The translations under genes were made by a program, and so were the position numbers. The notes under the pieces were generated by a model that was not told the DNA's origin, ran no database searches, and worked only from the letters and a program-made list of their open reading frames with translations. Positions 26,406-35,179 of a DNA stretch of 64,000 bases are shown here, piece after piece (the first letter of the stretch is position 1; each line of letters begins with the position of its first letter). The stretch comes from Gyrodactylus bullatarudis (taxonomy: Eukaryota; Platyhelminthes; Monogenea; Gyrodactylidea; Gyrodactylidae), in NCBI GenBank assembly GCA_012064415.1, contig SSNU01000063.1, forward strand, positions 655,977-719,976, read 5' to 3'.

Positions 26406-29400
26406 ATGAATCAAAGAGTCAGTCTGTTATTTCTTCTACCTATTATTTTCTGGCCATGTTTTGGATTCAAAGAGGCAGCCCGTCTCTATGATGACCTTAT
26501 GAATAGATCGGGAAACATTAACAAAATTCTCAGGCCCGTAGCTAATCACAGTGAGCCTTTGATTGTATTCGTAGGACTTCGGCTTTCCCAGTTAATGGAT
26601 GTTGTAAGTGTTTTTTCGCCCTGTGTTAACACATTCAGGATGAAAAGAATCAGATAATAACAACCAACGTGTGGTTAGATCATGAATGGAAGGATGCTTA
26701 CATGACATGGGAACCGAAGGACTACGGTAACGTTACCATGATGAATATACCCTCTGAGAAAATATGGAGGCCTGACATTGTCCTCGACTCAAAGTGAATG
26801 CAAATTATTTAATCTCAATATTTCAGTGCTGATGGTAGTTATGTCGTCAAGATTTTGACAAAGGCCAAGGTTTTTTATGATGGAACAGTGAAATGGAGTC
26901 CACCGGCTGTCTTCAAGACCTCTTGTCAAATTGATGTTGAATTTTTCCCGTTCGACATTCAAGAATGTAGCATGAAATTTATTCTTTGGTCATCTAGTGA
27001 AAAAACAGGTGAATTACATCTTTACAAATCTTAATATTCAGTTGTTCTTGATGATTTTCTCAAAAATCTCATTTTTTCTGAAATCGATTGCATATTTTCA
27101 AATTTTCATTGATTTCAATGTATGAGAGCAATAAAACGTTATAAATAAGGCCTAAAAAAGGACTAAATTCTGCAACAACTTCTGATCATCTTAATTTATT
27201 CATTTTTTAAGGAGTAAAAATGCTCAAAGAGTAGAAAGTAGACTTTCACAAGACAATAAAGTGTTTTCCCAACAAACCACCGACTTTTTTTGGTTTTCTT
27301 GTCTGATGATGTTCCTGGAAAATGACATTTGAATCCCCTTACATCTTGAAATCAATAAAGATTTTCAAAATTCACAACAAGTTGAAATTTAAAATTTCAA
27401 TTCATAGAAAATAGCTTCGTAATTATACACTTTGAATTTTAGTCATTCTGAGGCATTCATATCAGAGGAAGATGAAAAATCCAGCCTCACTAGCTCGCAT
27501 TGATTATGCTGTAGATCTCCGAGATTTTTATCCATCAGTCGAATTTGACATTCTCGAGATAAAGGCTGTCTCAAACTCAAATCTCTACTCGTGCTGCAAG
27601 TACAGGTTTTCAGATGTCACTTTCTCCATAGTGATCAGGAGGAAGACACTTTTCTATACGATTAACCTCATGTTACCTTGCATAGCAATTTCCATGTTGA
27701 CCTTGTTGGTTTTCTACTTGCCCTCACAGAGTGGAGAGAAGATTTCTCTCTCCATCAATATTATGCTTTCGTTGACAGTTTTCTTTCTGCTGCTAGCTGA
27801 AATTGTCCCGCCAACAGGTCTGGTGGTTCCTCTCATTGGAAAGTACCTCTTGTTTACTATTGTTATTGTGGTCTTGTCAATACTGGTAACGGTATTTGTT
27901 CTTAACATAAACAATCGGTAAGAATACTTTAGATGAATCTGCAACCTTTATTGTCTAAATTAACTTTTTCAATGAAGGAATTCTGGCAAAATGCCATGGA
28001 TAATTCGAAGATTATTTTTATCGATTTTACCAAAAATTCTTGGCATGGAACCTCCATTAAAGTCAATAAAAAATAAACTAGAAGAGCCGAAAAATACATT
28101 TGCCTGTCATGATGAGATACAGATGAAGAATTTCACAAAAATCTACGAAGTAGACGGCAAAGAAGGCCGAATCAATCACAAAGTCCGCCATGAAATTAAC
28201 GAGTTTGTCAACTTTTCGAATAACATAAGGTTCATTGCTGATCATCTCAAGAGACTGGACGAGGAAAGATCGGTTAGTTGTCAAATCTTATTTGGACTCT
28301 AGACTCCTAGGGAACATTATAGTAAATCGGGAGTTTGGGTAATTCCTAGAGCCTCAAATAGTCCTTGCAAAAGCTTATTTTAATAAGCTATTCTGGACAT
28401 CAACCATTCTGGCATCAGAGTCCAAAGTTTTAAGGTATCATTATTATAATAAATGATTACAGCATGGTATTTCATTCATATCAATTCATTGAGGTAGAAA
28501 AATAATTTTTCTTTGTTTAACCCTAGAACTGAATCTCGGGTTATTTTTCACCCGATTTGTATTTTTCATCCCCATAAGAAAAAAAAATTCCGTTCCAGGG
28601 TTAAATCTCTTGAATGAGAAATGCGAAAAATCAATTTTTTCTTAGTTTGGTTGTAGGTTAAAAAATAAAATAAGATCTGAGAAGGGATAGACACTGTCTT
28701 GTTGGTTAAAGAGAAAATGAAATAAGAATGAAGCTTGAAATATTGAGACTAGAAATTAGCAGTTTACATTCCAGGGTTAAGAATTTGCTAACCTCAAATA
28801 ACCCAGCTTTTCAAATTATCTCGATTTCTTAGTTTAATTTCATCGAGGGTTTTTCATATTTTTATTCGGTTTAATTTTGATTTTTTTAACATTCACGGTT
28901 ATATAATATCTTAAAATCGAAAAATATTACAAATATTCTTTCAAATTTTCCATTTTTTGAGGCTCTATAAGTAAGTAGAGCCTCAAGAAATATCACTTAA
29001 AAATTTATTTATATGTCTATCGATTTTCTTTATGAGAGAACGATTTTCACTATCGAATTTTCTAGTAATTAACATACTACTTGTCAGTCATTTTCAAAAA
29101 ATACATGTTCTTCGAATAAAAATTTAATCAAACAATCTATAATTTTCACATTTAACTTGAAGATGTAACGAGATAACATTAGGTGGCATCGGAATTTTGA
29201 CTATTATGAAGTATTACGTCATTGTCTTAGTAAGTAAATTAGTCAATTCAAAAAGAAAACATTGAAAAATGAAATATCCCATATAATACATATGGTCTTT
29301 GAATAAATGACAGTAATATGCATAAACAACTTTTAAGCCCTTACTCCACAGCAATTTAAAATATCACATTGTGTTTAGATTAAAAAGTATACCTCGAATT

Positions 29401-29874
29401 TAAAATATGCTTTATATGCATTTCCTTAGGGCCTAGTAATAGTCATAAAACTTTTCTGGACCGTTAGATCAGGCGACATGTACCAATTATCACCCAAATA
29501 TACCCACTGTATACACTCTTTGCTCTCGAACCTTTTCTATCTACAATTTAATTGTAATTGTATTCGTGAAGAGATTCATCTAAATTATTTAGATACACGA
29601 AGACTGGAAGTATGTTGCATTGGTATTGGATAGATTCTTCCTGATTCTCTTCACAGTCTCATGTTTAACAGGTTTGTTTTCATACAAATTTGTCAAGTTG
29701 AAGATAATTTCAATATTTTTATTTTTTTTTAAAGGCTGTATGGGAATAACACTACAAGCCCCTACATTGTACGATAACCGTGTGGACCTATCAAGCCAAG
29801 ATCCACCTGAATTCATTCACATTGAGGAACATCAGACAAATGAACTTTTGAAGCTTAGATATGCTGATTTGTAA
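26406..29874 (+). CDS. nicotinic acetylcholine receptor, alpha-type subunit (gene 1)
   Basis: Ligand-gated cation channel subunit acting at cholinergic synapses in the plasma membrane. Seven exons join in frame to 507 residues: 26406-26603, 26639-26793, 26827-27008, 27443-27917, 27978-28272, 29593-29671, 29735-29874. The ATG at 26406 is chosen because it opens a signal peptide ([20 protein letters not shown]). The extracellular domain has HSEPL and the Cys-loop C-x13-C with FPFD. Vicinal cysteines in loop C (YSCCKY) mark an alpha-type, agonist-binding subunit. M1-M3 follow with GEKISLSI at the M2 entrance, typical of cation selectivity. After a short cytoplasmic loop, M4 starts at [14 protein letters not shown], then a tail with [11 protein letters not shown]. 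Introns are 35, 33, 434, 60, 1320 and 63 nt. AATAAA lies 8 nt after the stop. A related gene converges on it from 38 kb. Subunit orthology is not assignable. Confidence 0.93.
28517..28604. mobile_element. small TTAA-flanked element inside nAChR gene 1 intron 5
   Basis: Between TTAA at 28517-28520 and TTAA at 28601-28604 lies an 80-bp unit. It starts CCCTAGAAC and ends GTTCCAGGG, a 9-bp inverted repeat with one mismatch. A further ATTCCAGGG-TTAA end lies at 28769-28780, so a longer or nested element (to 28780) is possible. The TTAA target and CCC...GGG termini again suggest piggyBac-type mobilisation, but the TIR differs from that of the 5.2/7.2-kb family. It lies in the 1,320-nt intron, the longest of this gene. 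Confidence 0.55.
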
Positions 29875-29881
29875 TCCCCTG

Positions 29882-29887
29882 AATAAA
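29882..29887 (+). terminator. polyadenylation signal AATAAA of nAChR gene 1
   Basis: A canonical AATAAA begins 8 nt after the stop codon and implies a very short 3' UTR. Confidence 0.6.
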
Positions 29888-31570
29888 ATTCCATCTTTTT
29901 TTTATTATTCCCTAACCGCTCTTCACAAGAACAATTAGGATTGAGTACTAATGAATAGTGACAGATCAGTCATCAATGAATAATCAAAAAATATATCATT
30001 GTATCATTACTTATAAGTGAAAGGGAATGAAATTAAGAATACTTTCTGCTTCTTTTTACCATTGTTGCTGTTGAGATGCATTTTGACGAATCAATATTAT
30101 ATACTTTTATGATTCAACTGATCTTCAATAGATTAAGGATTATTGCTGAAAAAATTTCTGATTAAAAAACCCTTTTCCCATTGAGTAGTAGCCAATAGGT
30201 TAGGGTGAATTTTTTTTTCTCCGAACAACTCACGTTTGAGTACTTACTTTTCTGATAAAATTTAGTACTCAGATCATGTTTTGAAGCGTGAAAATCATTC
30301 TCCTTTATGTCATTGCCCATTTTCCCACAATATCCCTTGGACATGATTACTAAGATTAAAATTAAGAAACCCATTAAATGACCAAGATATTCCGAATTTC
30401 AATGAATGCGTAGTAAAAATTCATTGAAATCGAGCGACGATTAGAAAAATTCTAGATTTTTAAAACTGAATTACATAATGCTGAAGCATTTTCGACCCAT
30501 GCTGCAAAATACAAAATGATTCTTAGAATTAATAGAATTTATATGAAGTTAAAAATTTCACCCTACCCTAGTAGCCAACCATTGAATTAAACAATGATTG
30601 ATAACTGCCAAGTGAGATATATCACTTTAGAAGTAATCAATAAGAACCAAGATATTTTCAATCATGTTGATTACTTGAGAGGATTCCTTTAGGATGATCG
30701 ATAACCAAAAGATTCTTATTCAGTGAGTGTATTATCCAAATAAGAGTGAAATTATTCATTAAATTTCATTTTCAAGAAATACCTTGATTGAATGCTAGCA
30801 TTTACTGAATCAATCAACCGTTTTTTCATTTAATTTCATTTTTGGTTTAAAAACAGAAGACGATGAAGAAAATCAAGCAAGACATTCCTCTATAGTCGTA
30901 ACTGTATTCGACTGTATTCTCATTTACTCTTGCCAATTTCATCTCCCTTCTTCTCGATCGATAGTGGGGGCGGGGGATACTCTGAGCGGACACTGAATTA
31001 CTTTTTGTACCCATACCTCTCCACATGCTCAGTGGAGGATTTCTTTTTTTTATTTTAAAGATGAGATAAATCTTTAATTTGCATTTTACTTGGTTAAATT
31101 CCACAGACTGCCAAGATAGAGAGAGAATAAAACTAACTTGCCCTCTTGTATGGATGGGAAATTAAAAATCTGGAAAAATAAAAGCTTTTCTTTCATTATT
31201 TTAAAAGTTAAAAGTTATTCAACTCAACATCTCTAAAGTATTTGTAAGAATATCAATTCACTACAGACTCAAATTTCTTTGGAATAAAAAAATTATTCAT
31301 TCTTACTTGAGATGATCTCTCACAAAGGAATGTAATCACAATACTATGAATCTTTTATGACAATATCTTGTTTCTCTGCAATCATGAGAATTCCATTCAA
31401 GTTGAGTCCATAGAAGGTGAAAATTTTGCCAAATTTCTGTAGGAATAAAAGACTTCAAAATTTCAAAACAGACATAAAAGTTGAATTTTCGAATTTTTTT
31501 TAACATTTTACTTTTTTTCAATTTTAAATATCCAAGCTAAGTTTCAAAATCAAAAAAATACTTTCCATAC
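29888..31570. other. gene-free stretch downstream of nAChR gene 1
   Basis: AT-rich intergenic sequence without recognisable genes or clear transposon ends. Short open frames on both strands have no family resemblance. Confidence 0.35.
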
Positions 31571-31949
31571 ACTCACAAGACCTTTTGATGAATTCAAATG
31601 ACCCAGATTATTTATTATATTATCTTCTTGGTTATTAAAAAACCTTCTAATTGAATGGTTATATGTCATATAAGACCTTTATTTACATGAGTTATATCTC
31701 ACCAAAGATCGTCTATCCACAAACATGAGGAGTACTATTACACACCTGTATTACACTAATGTGGTCTATCCATGCTCTTCTCTGATTGGCTCATTTTAAT
31801 ACCCATGCCATATAATATTAGTACCTTTGGTTAGACATAACTCATGTAAATACTACACTAGACCATTCATTTTGAAGGTATTTTCATAAACAAGAAGAAA
31901 AGCTGTTAAATTTGGATTTATTGTAAATTCTCGAAAGGTCTTGTGAGTT
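31571..31949. mobile_element. foldback MITE-like element
   Basis: An imperfect inverted repeat runs across about 379 bp. The ends pair as ACTCACAAGACCTTT against AAAGGTCTTGTGAGT. Inside, AACCTTCTAATTGAATGGT (about 31640) pairs with ACCATTCATTTTGAAGGT (about 31862). Near the centre, 31681-31707 pairs with 31825-31851 with three mismatches (TTTACATGAGTTATA). There is no ORF and no unambiguous target duplication, so the superfamily is not assigned. Confidence 0.6.
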
Positions 31950-33658
31950 TTAGATTTCTTTGAATTAACACATGTTAGAATTTGAATTTTTATAATTTTT
32001 GATTAACTTGTAAATTTGAACATTTATTTTTTATCAACCATCGAGTTAGTTTGTTGTGTAAAATCCTTTTACTAAAATCAAGAAATGTTTTTTTTGGTTT
32101 TCAAGCAGGCTTGACTTATAATTTGATATTTACTCATACTCACTCATAATTTATATTATACAGTACACGTGGAGAATTAACCTACCGTCTCTATTTAGGT
32201 AAATTTAGATTCAGTAACCGCCTTTAAAGTAATCCATATTACAATACTATTACGATAGTTTTAGGCAGTGGAAAATGATTTTCAATTTAAATTAGACCAT
32301 CTGATAACTCGTAAATTTCTCCTTCCAACCATACAGCATAAAGGAAGCTATTCTTGATGACTTTAAGAATTCATGAGTTTTACAAAAATCTTATTTTTTT
32401 ACTTTTGATTCCTCTCACACCTTGAAACCAACAAAAGGTTTTTAAAAAATGAAAAAATCGCCCAAGCTGGAAATTTGAAATGTCTCCAAATTTTTTCCAA
32501 AAAAGATATTTTTTTCTTTTCGAAAATACGCTCATTATATTTTCTTAAAAATTTCCATCTTCTATCAAAAAGAGCCATCAAATTTGGCACATTTTGGTGA
32601 ATTTCAAAAATGGCCAGATGGAATATTTTTTTATTTCATCATTGGATTCCTGACTATCCGGGGGAAAAATTGAGTTTTTTTCTTTTAAAAAAAGTGAATT
32701 CTCATCTTGATGTGAATTAACTCAAAGGATTTAAAAAAACTTGAGGTTTATGGGGGGGGAGATATGGAATAAATTGACTAATTTCATTCACCAATTGAAT
32801 TACATCTTCAAAGGATCTCAGAGAATCTAGAAGAGTAAGTGAAAAAAAATTTTCTACTTATATAGAGTTGGGTAACTTTATTATCTGCATTCAGTGGTTA
32901 GGATGATGTTATTAGATGTAACTAGAGAGATAAAGCGAGAGAGTGATAGAAGATGCCCCGTTCAAGCTGAGGAATAAGAGAATATGGTGGAAAAATGGGC
33001 ATCTTAAGATTCCTACGAGCACATTCACAATTACTAAATGTTTTCTTGCACTCATAGAGATGGAAGAAATAAATTTTCCCTTCTCTGGGAATTGTAGAGA
33101 GAGACTCTATTTAATGTAGCTCCTATTATTTCTCTTCTATCTGATAGCAAAATAAAGATAAGAAATTGTAATTGTAGCAACAGCAATTTGGGACAATCTT
33201 TCCACTGACTCTGAAAGTAGTAGGAGGCTAAATATTTTCTGAGATCAAAGGCTGCCAAAATGTGCATCATAAATTATTTATAAACTTTTTTCCGTTCGCT
33301 AGATTCTGGCCTCATTTTTTTATATCAATCTTTTTACGCATTTAAAAAAAGTGTATGTGGTTTTTTTCCGTCATCACCTGAATGAGAACATAACTTTTTA
33401 AACTCTGAAGAAAATATACCTCGGTTATTTCCATCTCATAGTATTTTAGCAACTTGATATCAATTCTCAGAAAATACCTCGTGAACCATTCATTCGATAG
33501 GGAGTCTAAACATTGCAACTCTTTCATTCGTCAAACACGTCCTTTACTTATCCAAAGAAAGTTTATTTTTTTCGATATCTCATAAACTATAAATATATTC
33601 TGTATTACGAATAAGTAATTCACGTAGTTTTTCAAACACGTCCGAAAATCCACATTGG
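31950..33658. other. gene-free stretch between foldback and Penelope fragment
   Basis: No gene is recognised. The minus-strand open frames at 32399, 33052 and 33342 are short and featureless. Confidence 0.35.
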
Positions 33659-34062
33659 CTAAGGTAATTGAAGATTATAGGAATAATTCTTTTGAACACA
33701 TAGATTAGGTTTATATAAGTTAATAAGAAATTTTTCTTTCACCCATACATCTAGACTAATTACTAAGCCAACTTTATGAGAAATAGGACTGAAACTGGCA
33801 TAATTTAGATACTTCCCGGTGTCAGTCTTCTTATAAATATTTCTCAGAATTGATCTATCTTCTCTTCTAGTCAATTTTACATCTAAGAAACTCAAGATAC
33901 CATTAGATTCTCTTTCCATATTAAAAACTATATTCGGATGAAACGAATTCATCTTGGAGAAAAAATCATCTACTGATACGTTAGGTTTCATTAAAATAAA
34001 AGTGTCATCAACATATCTGATGTAAACATCAGCGTAAGAAAAAGTATTCTCTTGACTTTTGG
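33659..34062 (-). pseudogene. Penelope-like retroelement reverse transcriptase fragment
   Basis: Read from 34062 down, the open frame runs SQENTFSYADVYIRYVDDTF and on through ILMKPNVSVDDFFSKMN to a stop after NLQLP. It covers the RT palm motif C (YVDD) and the downstream thumb-like part with FLDVKLTRR and YKKTDTGKYLNY. This order is typical of Penelope-like RT, with the IY-K-T-D and LNY words seen in that class. The N-terminal RT motifs are missing: at 34066 the sequence is cut by a TA-flanked foldback element. No GIY-YIG endonuclease is visible. It is a 5'-truncated copy, but its open frame of more than 130 codons suggests moderate age. Confidence 0.75.
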
Positions 34063-34065
34063 TGT

Positions 34066-34827
34066 TACAGTCATTTTACGAAATTAGTGGACAATTTTTC
34101 GATATTAGAGGATTCGTTGACAAAATTAGTGAACAAGTTCCCAAAATAAGAATTGAAGGTGTAATTATCAAATGATTTTATCATAATTTGTGTACATTTT
34201 CTCGAATATAGTGGAGAGTTTATCAAAATGGAGAGACATTATTTCGTCTTTAGTGGACAGTTTTTCGAAATTAGTAAAGAAGCCTAACGTTATTAGTGGA
34301 ATCATTTACTGTATTACAAGCTATTTCTGTAATAAATAGATGATTTATAACACCAAAAATTTATTTTATGCAGCCTTTAATGGTTCTTTCCACAAGGCTT
34401 TTCTCAAATATTTCAATTTACTCTCATGATACGGAGTAAAATCTTTTTCTTCCATTCTAGCTATAGGAATTTCAACATTATTTTATGAAATTAAACTAAT
34501 CCACTAATAACGTTAAGCATCTTTACTAATTTCGAAAAACTGTCCACTAAAGACGAAATAGTGTCTTTCCATTTTGATAAACTCTCCACTATATTCGAAT
34601 AGATCCTAACCTGCAATTATCTCATTCTCCTAAGATTGGAAAACTCTCCAGTAATTTTGTTTAAGCATTCCACTTTATTCGAGATAATGTACAAAAATTT
34701 TGATAAACTCATTTTGATAATCACACCTTCAATTATTCTTATTTTTGGAACTTGTTCACTAATTTCGTCCTAAACTTGTTCCTATAATATCGTAAAAATT
34801 GTCCACTAATTTTGTAAAATGACTGTA
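34066..34827. mobile_element. Tc1/mariner-type foldback MITE
   Basis: A 758-bp element (34068-34825) begins CAGTCATTTTACGAAATTAG and ends with its complement (CTAATTTTGTAAAATGACTG), flanked by TA on each side. CAGT...ACTG ends at a TA target are typical of Tc1/mariner. The arms 34068-34306 and 34501-34825 are inverted along their whole length, with about 85 extra bp in the right arm and a spacer of about 194 bp. Each arm repeats a degenerate unit of the type TTTCGAAATTAGTGGACA. There is no ORF. It interrupts the Penelope-like fragment. Confidence 0.75.
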
Positions 34828-35179
34828 ATATGTAACATTGTAGGCCAATTATTCGAGATTTTTATTATTTATTGAAATTGGAATGGAAAATAAGTAAATA
34901 AAATCTTGAATCTTTATCTCTGAATTCATGGAATAATCTCTATGGATAGGTGACAAACTTGATCCCCTGAGTATTTTTTATGTATTTAGATGTATGAATT
35001 TTCTCATTGATTTTATCTAGACTCAAATTCTCAATCTAGATCAAGTCAAATAAACTGTGCTCTCATCCTATCATACATGTTGATCAAGTTTATAATTCCT
35101 TTACACAGACTGCTTACTAAAAGTCATTAAAAATATCAGAATTCAGCATTTTATTTTATTCAGTAAAATTTCTTTGAGC
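34828..35179. other. short intergenic stretch downstream of nAChR gene 2
   Basis: AT-rich sequence between the foldback element and the stop codon of nAChR gene 2; it should hold the 3' UTR of that gene. Nothing else is recognisable. Confidence 0.4.
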
